Shown here one piece after another: positions 1 to 7,076 of a stretch of 27,354 bases of DNA. Below the pieces are notes generated by a model. The model saw only the letters and a list, made by a program, of their open reading frames with translations. It did not search any database and was not told the origin of the DNA. Every line of letters begins with the position of its first letter. Within the stretch, counting starts at the first letter, position 1. The stretch comes from a virus. Position numbers and translations under genes: made by a program. Location of the stretch: IMG/VR virus record IMGVR_UViG_3300042261_001362, positions 1 through 27,354 of that record. One strand, 5' to 3'.

Positions 1-28
1 AATCGAAATTTGAAACTGGAGGATCAAA

Positions 29-469
29 ATGAGTGTCGTTCAAGAACCTGAAGTGAAGTGGACGCCCGACCAAATGGTGGAAGTGATTCTTAACGAACCT
101 GATGACTTTCTAAAGGTACGTGAGACTTTGACCCGAATCGGAGTTGCTTCAAGAAAAGAAAAGAAAATCTATCAGTCTTGCCATATTCTACACAAGCAAG
201 GTAGATATTATCTCGTTCACTTTAAGGAACTGTTTGCTCTGGATGGCAAACACGCAAACCTGACTGTGAATGATGTTCAGCGTCGTAATCGTATCGCCCA
301 ACTTCTTGCTGATTGGGGTCTGATCACGATTGTTGATGTTAAAAAAATCCAAGATATTGCTCCCTTGAATCAAATCAAAGTCCTTGCTTATAAGGATAAG
401 GGAGATTGGATTCTCGAAACTAAGTACAATATTGGTGCTAAAAAGAAAAAGGTAGAGGATGCCGAATAA
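29..469 (+). CDS. regA: RegA translational repressor
   Basis: RegA is the T4 early-gene translational repressor; it binds ribosome-binding regions of phage mRNAs and blocks initiation. The 146-aa product contains the family's clearest blocks: PDDFLKVRETLTRIGVASRK (about residues 24-43), YQSCHILHKQGRYYLVHFKE and LLADWGLITIV, then a basic C-terminal tail. It is slightly longer than T4 RegA (about 122 aa) because of an N-terminal extension and a Lys-rich tail. A GGAGG lies 6 nt before the ATG. A strong terminator follows. T4 gene order (44-62-regA-43) fits the polymerase downstream, although here other genes intervene. Identification by recalled family similarity is confident. Confidence 0.95.
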   Translation: MSVVQEPEVKWTPDQMVEVILNEPDDFLKVRETLTRIGVASRKEKKIYQSCHILHKQGRYYLVHFKELFALDGKHANLTVNDVQRRNRIAQLLADWGLITIVDVKKIQDIAPLNQIKVLAYKDKGDWILETKYNIGAKKKKVEDAE

Positions 470-477
470 ATAAACGT

Positions 478-505
478 GAGACCTTTCGTGCGGTCTCTAC
501 GAAAG
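478..505 (+). other. Alternative RNA hairpins after regA
   Basis: GAGACC (478-483) can pair with GGTCTC (492-497). The overlapping TTTCG (484-488) can instead pair with CGAAA (500-504). The two stems interleave with almost no linker, so they look mutually exclusive rather than a pseudoknot. The element sits between the regA stop and its terminator. Function unknown. Confidence 0.4.
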
Positions 506-519
506 TCGGAACACCCTAA

Positions 520-553
520 AGAGAGGTTCGGTTTTTACCGTTCCTCTCTTTTT
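520..553 (+). terminator. Intrinsic terminator after regA
   Basis: Stem AGAGAGG (520-526) pairs with CCTCTCT (543-549), with an inner CGG/CCG stem (529-531 with 538-540), followed by a run of T. It is a classic rho-independent terminator separating regA from hsp20. Confidence 0.9.
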
Positions 554-628
554 CGTTTTATGATTAAATAATATTGGATGCCGAAAGGGTCCACACAACA
601 CAAACTCGCTTTTAAAGGAGCTACTATA

Positions 629-1063
629 ATGACTAACCTCATGCGCTATACTGCGTCGGATCTTCCTGCACTGATGGATAGAATCACACGCAACAGTATT
701 GGGATGGATGAATACTTTGATCGTCTTTTTAATCTTCATGAAACAACTTCCAACTATCCACCTTATAACCTTGTTCAGGTAAGTAACGTAGAATCACGTT
801 TAGAACTTGCACTTGCTGGATTTAAAAAGGAGGAAGTTAATGTATACACAGAGTATGGAAAACTTTTTGTCGAAGGACAAAAGGAGGATAGGGAATCTGA
901 TGCCAACTACGTCCATAAGGGATTGGCTCAACGATCTTTCAAACGGGCGTGGACTCTCTCCGACGATACAGAAGTACGAGAAGTTACCTTTGATAACGGA
1001 TTATTGACCATTAGACTTGGTAAAATTGTCCCCGAGCATCATGCACGTAAGGATTATCTCTAA
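629..1063 (+). CDS. hsp20: Small heat shock protein, Hsp20 family
   Basis: ATP-independent holdase chaperone of the alpha-crystallin family, common in T4-like cyanophages. The 144-aa protein has the alpha-crystallin core: LELALAGFKKEEVNVYTEYG, LFVEGQK, GLAQRSFKRAWTLSDD and DNGLLTIRLGK. No clear C-terminal I-x-I motif is visible. The reading frame is open from 578, but the ATG at 629 is chosen because AAAGGAG lies about 9 nt upstream and the following residues (MTNLMRYTASDLPAL) match a typical start. It stands between two terminators with the 57-aa peptide gene. A weak TTAAATA (564-570) could be a late-promoter variant. Confidence 0.92.
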   Translation: MTNLMRYTASDLPALMDRITRNSIGMDEYFDRLFNLHETTSNYPPYNLVQVSNVESRLELALAGFKKEEVNVYTEYGKLFVEGQKEDRESDANYVHKGLAQRSFKRAWTLSDDTEVREVTFDNGLLTIRLGKIVPEHHARKDYL

Positions 1064-1075
1064 ATAAAAATAAAA

Positions 1076-1249
1076 ATGAAATCTTTCCACCAGTTTCTTA
1101 ACGAAATAAAAACGATTTCGTATCCAGCGGCAAAACCACATAAAGTTTACCATAAAGGAAAGGTGACAAATGTAGGTGCTGGAAGAGCAGTTCCAATTAA
1201 TCCAGGAAGTGGTGCTGGTGATGGTGGTGGAAATGGTAATGGTGACTAA
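1076..1249 (+). CDS. 57-aa peptide with capsid-targeting-like N-terminus
   Basis: Short ORF 12 nt after hsp20 and directly before a terminator. The product starts MKSFHQFLNE, which resembles the T4 internal-head-protein targeting peptide MKTYQEFIAE in length, aromatic/hydrophobic spacing and the terminal (L/I)-x-E that gp21 protease cuts. The middle is basic (KPHKVYHKGK); the tail is Gly/Asn/Asp-rich. No good ribosome-binding site is visible in the short gap, so it may be translated by re-initiation after hsp20. The gene call is moderately supported by its position, sensible composition and the matching N-terminus on the product of 12060-13385. The role as an internal head peptide is inference. 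Confidence 0.6.
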   Translation: MKSFHQFLNEIKTISYPAAKPHKVYHKGKVTNVGAGRAVPINPGSGAGDGGGNGNGD

Positions 1250-1280
1250 ATACAATTGAATATCGTCGGCGCTGTGCCAC

Positions 1281-1321
1281 GGGAGGCAACTGGCAAAATC
1301 CAGTTGACGCCTCCCTTTTTT
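1281..1321 (+). terminator. Strong terminator carrying a promoter -35 box
   Basis: GGGAGGC-AACTGG (1281-1293) pairs with CCAGTT (1300-1305) and GCCTCCC (1309-1315), leaving a GAC bulge (1306-1308). Six T follow. It ends the hsp20/peptide unit. Its right arm contains the -35 of the next promoter. Confidence 0.93.
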
Positions 1322-1332
1322 CTTGCTATAAT
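1304..1332 (+). promoter_or_regulatory. Sigma70-type promoter for the polymerase operon
   Basis: TTGACG (1304-1309), 17-nt spacer, TATAAT (1327-1332), with TGC just before the -10 (extended -10). The expected start site near 1339 leaves a short leader to the ATG at 1355. The -35 lies inside the right arm of the preceding terminator. Confidence 0.85.
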
Positions 1333-1354
1333 GAAAATACAATAATGAACCGAA

Positions 1355-1675
1355 ATGGCAATTAAATTAATTTTACTTAAATCGGGAGAAACAATTATTT
1401 CCGATGCCAAAGAATTGGTTACTCCAGAAGCAGAAACTGTAATTGGTTATATCTTTAACAAACCACATAAAGTAAATGCTAATAGACCTGTTGTATTTTT
1501 GGCAGAGGGTGAAGATCCAAATGCCAAAGAAAGGAGTGTAGAAGTTACTTTGTCTCCTTGGATTCTTCTGACAAAATCTGAGGACATTCCTGTACCAACT
1601 GACTGGGTTGTTACTGTTGTTGATCCACTTGATTCTGTAGTAAATATGTATCAGGAGAAACTCAATGCAAATTAA
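1355..1675 (+). CDS. Conserved small protein, paralogue A
   Basis: 106-aa soluble protein of unknown function, first gene of the polymerase operon. The sequence looks beta-rich: IKLILLKSGETIISD, then IGYIFNKPHKV, a VTLSPWILLT strand, and VVTVVDPLDSVVNMYQEKL at the end. The 86-aa product of the next gene follows the same plan (hydrophobic IK-IL start, a P-W pair, a late strand ending in DP and a terminal helix with Y-x-E). The two therefore look like a tandem duplication. Similar proteins occur near regA/gp43 in cyanophages as far as I recall. A small beta-barrel fold is possible but not demonstrated. Confidence 0.8.
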   Translation: MAIKLILLKSGETIISDAKELVTPEAETVIGYIFNKPHKVNANRPVVFLAEGEDPNAKERSVEVTLSPWILLTKSEDIPVPTDWVVTVVDPLDSVVNMYQEKLNAN

Positions 1676-1925
1676 ATGTATTTTAATCAATGTTGATAAT
1701 GTATTGATTACTCAAATTGAAGAGGTTCCATCTGAACTTGGGGAACCAGATTGTAAACTGATAAAACCTTATAGGTTTCTTGGTGAAGGAAAAATGCAAC
1801 CTTGGTTAGGTGATACTCAGATTACTGATCAGGATGAGTTTATGATTCATTCCGATAAAATTTTAACTATTTTTGATCCAACAGAAGAAATCATTGAAAA
1901 GTACAAAGAACTAATTACAGAATGA
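1665..1925 (+). CDS. Conserved small protein, paralogue B
   Basis: 86-aa protein overlapping the previous gene by 11 nt, with AGGAGA upstream of its ATG, so it is translationally coupled. Shared landmarks with paralogue A: MQIKCILINVDNVLIT start, G-E-P and K-P-Y blocks, M-Q-P-W, and ILTIFDPTEEIIEKYKELI at the end. Its stop overlaps the gp43 start (ATGA), suggesting coordinated expression with the polymerase. Function unknown. Confidence 0.82.
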   Translation: MQIKCILINVDNVLITQIEEVPSELGEPDCKLIKPYRFLGEGKMQPWLGDTQITDQDEFMIHSDKILTIFDPTEEIIEKYKELITE

Positions 1926-4417
1926 GATTTTATACCAACGTCCAAATGGTCGGAGATCATTTTCTCGTTCGTGGATATGATAATGGAGAACATTTCATGG
2001 TCCGCGAGAAGTTTTCTCCGACTCTTTTTGTCCCTGCTAAAAAACAAACTAAGTATCAAACTTTAAGTGGTGAATATGTAGAACCTATCGAACCAGGTTC
2101 TGTTCGTGAGTGTAGAGACTTTATTAAAAAGTATGATGGTGTAGAAGGATTTAAAATTTACGGTAACGATAGGTATATCTATCAATACATTTCTGATAAG
2201 TATCCCGATGAACAGATTATCTTCGATATTGATAAAGTTAAACTAGCAACTCTTGACATTGAGGTTGCATCAGAGAACGGATTCCCTGATGTGGAATCTG
2301 CTGCAGAAGAAATTCTGCTGATTACGATTCAGGACTATACAACAAAACAAATTTACACCTGGGGTCTTGGGAAGTTTCAGAACAATCAAGCAAATGTAAA
2401 GTATCGTGCTTTCTCAACCGAATATGATCTTCTCAATGATTTTATTCATTGGTGGATGGATAATACACCAGAAGTTGTAACTGGATGGAACAGTAAACTG
2501 TACGATATTCCTTACATTGTTCGCCGCTTGGATCGTGTTCTGGGTGAAAAACTAATGAAGCGTATGTCTCCTTGGGGTCTTGTGACCGAAGATGAAACAT
2601 ATATTTCTGGACGTAAGTATTTGTCTTATGATATTGGAGGTATCTCACAGTTAGACTATCTTGATCTTTATAAGAAATTTACTTATACCAACCAAGAATC
2701 TTATCGCCTGGATCACATTGCAAATGTGGAACTGGGGCAAAAGAAACTCGATCACTCTGAGTTTGATACTTTTAAGGATTTCTATACCAAAGGTTGGCAG
2801 AAGTTTGTAGAATACAACATTAAGGACGTGGAACTTGTTGACCGTTTGGAAGACAAGATGAAACTCATCGAACTTGCTCTTACGATGGCATATGACGCCA
2901 AAGTAAACTATGAGGATGTATTCTTTCAGGTTCGAATGTGGGATACCATCATATACAATTATCTTAAGAAAAGGAATATTGTTATTCCACCTAAAGAAAA
3001 GAGTGAAAAAGACTCTAAGTATGCTGGTGCTTATGTAAAAGAACCTATTCCTGGAAAGTATGACTGGGTTGTGTCTTTTGACCTCAACTCGCTATACCCT
3101 CACCTCATTATGCAATACAACATCTCGCCAGAAACTCTTCTGGATGAGAGACATCCAAATGTGACTGTTGATAAGATTCTTAATCAGGAAATCACTTTTG
3201 AGTTGTATAAAGATAAGGCGGTGTGTGCTAATGGGGCGATGTTCCGTAAGGATGTGCGTGGGTTTCTTCCTGAACTAATGGAGAAGATCTATAAGGATCG
3301 CACCATCTATAAAAAGAAAATGCTTGCTGCAAAACAAGAGTATGAAAAGAAAAAGACGAAAGAGTTGGAAAAGGAAATTGCAAGATGTAACAACATCCAA
3401 ATGGCGAGGAAGATTCAACTTAACTCTGCTTATGGTGCTATCGGCAATCAGTATTTCCGTTATTACAAACTAGCAAACGCTGAGGCAATCACCTTGTCAG
3501 GTCAGGTTTCTATCCGTTGGATTGAGAACAAGATGAATGCCTATCTGAATAAAATTCTCAAAACTGACGGAGTAGATTATGTTATTGCTTCAGATACTGA
3601 CTCTATCTATCTTAATATGGGTCCTCTGGTTGAAAGTGTATACAAGGGAAGAGAGAAAACTACTCAAAGCATCGTTTCGTTCCTTGACAAGGTGTGTCAA
3701 GTGGAACTTGAAAACCATATTGAGGGTTGCTACCAAGAACTGGCGACCTATGTAAATGCTTATGACCAGAAAATGCAGATGAAGCGTGAAAACATTGCTG
3801 AGCGTGGAATCTGGTTAGCAAAGAAAAGATACATTCTTAATGTGTGGGATAGTGAGGGTGTTCGTTATGAAGAACCTAAACTTAAAATGATGGGTATTGA
3901 GGCAGTTAAGTCTTCTACTCCTGCTCCTTGTCGTAAGATGATTAAAGATGGTCTTAAGTTAATGATGAGTGGAACTGAGGATGAAGTAATTGAGTTTATC
4001 GATCAGTGTCGAGAATCATTTAAAAAAATGCCTCCCGAAGAAGTTGCTTTTCCAAGAACAGCATCTGATGTTCGTAAGTATTATTCTTCTTCCAGCATTT
4101 ATGCTCCTAAAACACCGATTCATATCCGTGGAGCACTTCTTTTTAATCATTATGTAAAGGAAAAAAAACTTACTAATAAGTATTCTTTAATTAATAATGG
4201 TGAAAAAGTAAAATTTATTTTTCTCAAAAAACCAAATATTATTCAAGAAAATGTTATTTCGTTCATCCAAGATTTTCCCAAAGAACTTGGTCTTGACAAA
4301 TACATTGACTATGAATTACAATTTGAAAAGAGTTTTGTAGATCCACTCAAATCTATTCTTGATGCGATTGGATGGAAAATGGAAAAAACTGTAAACCTTG
4401 AATCATTTTTTGCCTAA
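1922..4417 (+). CDS. 43: DNA polymerase, family B (T4 gp43-like)
   Basis: Replicative DNA polymerase with 3'-5' proofreading. The 831-aa protein carries all family B signatures: Exo I DIE (D112, E114), Exo II around NSKLYDIPY, Exo III YNIKD, motif A DLNSLYP (D387), motif B K497-x3-NSAYG (501-505) and motif C DTDS (D558, D560). The extreme C-terminus (KTVNLESFFA) resembles the clamp-binding tail of gp43. It is somewhat shorter than T4 gp43 (898 aa). No intron, intein or frameshift interrupts it, although gp43 is a known site for such insertions in related phages. The start overlaps the previous gene by 4 nt. Confidence 0.98.
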   Translation: MRFYTNVQMVGDHFLVRGYDNGEHFMVREKFSPTLFVPAKKQTKYQTLSGEYVEPIEPGSVRECRDFIKKYDGVEGFKIYGNDRYIYQYISDKYPDEQIIFDIDKVKLATLDIEVASENGFPDVESAAEEILLITIQDYTTKQIYTWGLGKFQNNQANVKYRAFSTEYDLLNDFIHWWMDNTPEVVTGWNSKLYDIPYIVRRLDRVLGEKLMKRMSPWGLVTEDETYISGRKYLSYDIGGISQLDYLDLYKKFTYTNQESYRLDHIANVELGQKKLDHSEFDTFKDFYTKGWQKFVEYNIKDVELVDRLEDKMKLIELALTMAYDAKVNYEDVFFQVRMWDTIIYNYLKKRNIVIPPKEKSEKDSKYAGAYVKEPIPGKYDWVVSFDLNSLYPHLIMQYNISPETLLDERHPNVTVDKILNQEITFELYKDKAVCANGAMFRKDVRGFLPELMEKIYKDRTIYKKKMLAAKQEYEKKKTKELEKEIARCNNIQMARKIQLNSAYGAIGNQYFRYYKLANAEAITLSGQVSIRWIENKMNAYLNKILKTDGVDYVIASDTDSIYLNMGPLVESVYKGREKTTQSIVSFLDKVCQVELENHIEGCYQELATYVNAYDQKMQMKRENIAERGIWLAKKRYILNVWDSEGVRYEEPKLKMMGIEAVKSSTPAPCRKMIKDGLKLMMSGTEDEVIEFIDQCRESFKKMPPEEVAFPRTASDVRKYYSSSSIYAPKTPIHIRGALLFNHYVKEKKLTNKYSLINNGEKVKFIFLKKPNIIQENVISFIQDFPKELGLDKYIDYELQFEKSFVDPLKSILDAIGWKMEKTVNLESFFA

Positions 4418-4581
4418 TGGATTTGCCTATTAATGATAACGAACTGGATACAATTGTGAAGGCACTTGGTTTTGGTGGAGATGCTGCATTGTATCATAAA
4501 CTAAAACTCGTTAAAGAACTTAAAGAACAAGGTTTACCTTATAAAAAAATACTTCGTGAACAATACGGGATGGTATGCTGA
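4417..4581 (+). CDS. 54-aa protein between gp43 and uvsX
   Basis: Short gene starting on the last base of the gp43 stop (TAATG). The product is mildly charged and probably helical: an acidic N-terminal segment (LPINDNELDTIVKALGFGG), then HKLKLVKELKEQGLPYKKIL. That looks like one compact helical domain. Its stop shares a base with the next start (TGATG), so the gp43-uvsX string is a chain of coupled genes. No family recognised. The call rests on the perfect coupling at both ends and sensible composition. Confidence 0.72.
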   Translation: MDLPINDNELDTIVKALGFGGDAALYHKLKLVKELKEQGLPYKKILREQYGMVC

Positions 4582-4709
4582 TGATTAAACTGAACTATTA
4601 CGTTAAAGAGTTTCCAAACGCAACACTCTTTAAGTTCTTTAAAACTGAAGAAGCAGTAGAGATGTTTAAATCTCAACATCCAGATTATGTTTTTATTGGA
4701 GATGAGTGA
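4581..4709 (+). CDS. 42-aa protein upstream of uvsX
   Basis: Very small gene coupled to both neighbours by one-base TGATG overlaps. The product begins MIKLNYYVKEFPNATLFKFF and continues with TEEAVEMFKSQHPDYVFIGDE, giving a plausible beta-alpha-beta mini-fold. No family recognised. The coupling and the lack of any gap make it likely to be translated. Confidence 0.68.
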   Translation: MIKLNYYVKEFPNATLFKFFKTEEAVEMFKSQHPDYVFIGDE

Positions 4710-5716
4710 TGGATTTTCTTAAAGAAATTGTAAAAGAAGTTGGTGGTGAGTACACCAAACTTGCTTCTGATATTGATGAGACTGAGACTTATGTTGACAC
4801 GGGTTCGTACATTTTTAATGCACTGGTTTCAGGTAGCATATTTGGTGGCGTATCTGGGAATAAGATTACTGCTATTGCTGGAGAGTCTTCTACTGGAAAA
4901 ACTTTCTTCTCTCTCGCTGTGGTTAAGAATTTTCTTGATAATAACCCCGATGGTTATTGTCTCTACTTTGATACTGAAGCTGCCATTACAAAGTCACTCT
5001 TGGAATCGCGTGGCATCGACACATCTCGTCTTGTCGTGGTTAATGTTGTCACCATAGAAGAGTTTCGTAGTAAGGCACTCAAGGCAGTTGATATTTACTT
5101 AAAAAAACCTGTAGATGAACGCAAACCTTGTATGTTCGTGCTAGACTCTTTGGGTATGCTCTCTACTGAGAAAGAGATCACTGATGCACTGAACGATAAG
5201 CAGGTTCGTGATATGACTAAATCACAACTTGTCAAAGGTGCTTTCCGTATGCTCACTCTTAAGTTGGGACAGGCAAACATTCCAATGATTGTAACTAATC
5301 ACACTTACGATGTTATCGGTGCTTATGTTCCTACTAAGGAGATGGGAGGTGGCAGTGGTCTTAAGTATGCCGCTTCTACTATCATATATCTCAGTAAGAA
5401 AAAAGAGAAGGATGGAACAGAAGTTGTCGGAAACATTATCAAAGCTAAGACTGCTAAGTCGCGTCTGAGTAAGGAAAACCAAGAGGTTGAGGTTCGTTTG
5501 TATTATGATGAACGTGGTCTTGATCGTTACTATGGTCTTCTGGAATTGGGTGAAGAGGTTGGAATGTGGAAGAACGTTGCAGGACGTTATGAGATTGATG
5601 GGAAGAAAATTTACGGGAAGGAAATCCTGAAAAACCCAGACCAATATTTTACAGAAGAAGTAATGCAGCAACTTGATGCTGCCGCGAAACAACAATTCTC
5701 TTATGGAACGAATTGA
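4709..5716 (+). CDS. uvsX: UvsX RecA-like recombinase
   Basis: ATP-dependent strand-exchange protein for recombination-dependent replication and repair. The 335-aa protein has Walker A GESSTGKT (58-65), Walker B-type CMFVLDSLGML, and the RecA-core block NIPMIVTNHTYDVIGAYVPT followed by a Gly-rich loop (EMGGGSGLKYAAS). T4 UvsX is about 390 aa, so this is a compact version. A GTG three bases earlier is in frame, but the ATG at 4709 overlaps the previous stop (TGATG) and is preferred. It is followed by gp41 with a 14-nt overlap. Confidence 0.96.
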   Translation: MDFLKEIVKEVGGEYTKLASDIDETETYVDTGSYIFNALVSGSIFGGVSGNKITAIAGESSTGKTFFSLAVVKNFLDNNPDGYCLYFDTEAAITKSLLESRGIDTSRLVVVNVVTIEEFRSKALKAVDIYLKKPVDERKPCMFVLDSLGMLSTEKEITDALNDKQVRDMTKSQLVKGAFRMLTLKLGQANIPMIVTNHTYDVIGAYVPTKEMGGGSGLKYAASTIIYLSKKKEKDGTEVVGNIIKAKTAKSRLSKENQEVEVRLYYDERGLDRYYGLLELGEEVGMWKNVAGRYEIDGKKIYGKEILKNPDQYFTEEVMQQLDAAAKQQFSYGTN

Positions 5717-7076
5717 GACAACTATTCTCAGAAACCTAATATTTAATGAAGACTACTCACGCAAAGTTATTCCTTTCATACAACCAGATTATTTTGAGCA
5801 GAGGTCAGAAAAAACAATTTTTGAGGAGATTGTCCAATTTATTGTTAAGTATGGTTCAGCAATCACAATCGAAGCACTCAACATTGAGATAGAAAACCGA
5901 ACCGATCTTAATGAAACTGAGGTCAAAGAAATCAGAGAGATTAATTCTTCTCTCAATGACTCCCCAGTAGATTCCCAGTGGTTACTTGATACTACTGAAA
6001 AGTGGTGTCGTGATCGTGCTATTTACCTAGCACTTATGGAATCTATTCATATTGCCGATGGTAATAATGAAAAAAAGAATCGTGATGCGATTCCAAGTAT
6101 TCTCTCTGATGCTCTTGCTGTAAGTTTTGATAACAATATCGGTCACGATTATCTACAAAATTATGAAGAGCGTTATGAGTTTTACCACAGACGAGAAGAT
6201 AAGATCGAATTCGACCTTGAGTACTTTAACAAAATCACAAAAGGTGGTCTACCTAATAAGACTCTCAATATCGCTCTGGCTGGTACAGGTGTCGGAAAAA
6301 GTCTTTTTATGTGCCACGTGGCTTCTTCCGTCTTATTGCAAGGCAGGAACGTTTTGTACATCACTCTCGAAATGGCGGAGGAACGAATTGCTGAACGAAT
6401 TGATGCCAACTTACTCAATGTCCCAATTCAGCAATTGGTTGACCTCCCTCGTCAAATGTTTGAGAACAAGGTTACAGGTCTATCCAAGAAAACTCAGGGA
6501 ACTCTTATAATTAAGGAGTATCCGACTGCATCAGCACATAGTGGACACTTTAAGTCACTTCTTAATGAACTTGCACTTAAGAAGTCATTTAGACCTGATA
6601 TTATTTTCATTGATTACCTTAATATATGTGCTTCCAGCAGGTATAAGTCAAACCTTTCTGTCAATTCATATTCGTACATCAAAGCAATTGCTGAGGAACT
6701 TAGGGGCCTCGCCGTTGAGTTTAATGTCCCGATTGTCTCCGCTACTCAGACCACTCGTTCAGGTTATGGTAATAGCGATGTTGAACTTACTGATACTAGT
6801 GAGTCCTTTGGTTTGCCTGCTACTGCTGATCTTATGTTTGCCCTTATTAGCACTGAAGAGTTGGAAGGGCTTGGGCAAATTATGGTGAAGCAACTGAAAA
6901 ATCGATATAATGATCCTACTATCTACAAACGTTTTATTGTGGGTATTGACCGTGCTAAGATGAGACTGTACGATTGCGAACAGTCGGCACAAAAAGATAT
7001 ACTTGACTCTGGAAATGAAGATGAGTATGAAGAGGAACGCAAACCTAAAAAGTCTTTTGAGGGATTTAAATTTTGA
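5703..7076 (+). CDS. 41: Replicative DNA helicase (gp41, DnaB-like)
   Basis: Hexameric 5'-3' helicase that drives the fork with gp61 primase. The 457-aa protein (T4 gp41: 475) has an N-terminal helical domain with a DnaB-like start (MERIETTILRNLI), Walker A GTGVGKS (194-200), LYITLEMAEERIAERIDANL, Walker B-type DIIFIDYLNICAS, and the sensor region VPIVSATQTTRSGYGNSD. An acidic/basic C-terminal tail (DEYEEERKPKKSFEGFKF) may mediate contacts with partner proteins. The frame is open from 5673, but the ATG at 5703 gives the family-like N-terminus and a normal short overlap with uvsX. Confidence 0.96.
   Translation: MERIETTILRNLIFNEDYSRKVIPFIQPDYFEQRSEKTIFEEIVQFIVKYGSAITIEALNIEIENRTDLNETEVKEIREINSSLNDSPVDSQWLLDTTEKWCRDRAIYLALMESIHIADGNNEKKNRDAIPSILSDALAVSFDNNIGHDYLQNYEERYEFYHRREDKIEFDLEYFNKITKGGLPNKTLNIALAGTGVGKSLFMCHVASSVLLQGRNVLYITLEMAEERIAERIDANLLNVPIQQLVDLPRQMFENKVTGLSKKTQGTLIIKEYPTASAHSGHFKSLLNELALKKSFRPDIIFIDYLNICASSRYKSNLSVNSYSYIKAIAEELRGLAVEFNVPIVSATQTTRSGYGNSDVELTDTSESFGLPATADLMFALISTEELEGLGQIMVKQLKNRYNDPTIYKRFIVGIDRAKMRLYDCEQSAQKDILDSGNEDEYEEERKPKKSFEGFKF

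Noticed and set aside
1-13. End of an upstream gene (possible gp62) with TGA at 11-13
   Set aside because: Only four codons are visible, so neither the frame nor the identity can be supported beyond the expectation from T4 gene order.
478-505. H-type pseudoknot
   Set aside because: The loops would be 0-3 nt, too short to span the stems; alternative hairpins are more likely.
1060-1066. CTAAATA as late promoter for the 57-aa peptide
   Set aside because: Only 9 nt separate it from the ATG, too little for a start site and leader; it arises from the hsp20 stop codon followed by A/T-rich bases.
1246-1252. CTAAATA after the 57-aa peptide as a promoter
   Set aside because: A strong terminator follows within 30 nt and no gene begins between.
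1001-1342. Minus-strand ORF of 113 aa across hsp20 end and the terminator
   Set aside because: It crosses a strong terminator and two + strand genes, and its Ser/Thr/Trp-rich sequence looks antisense.
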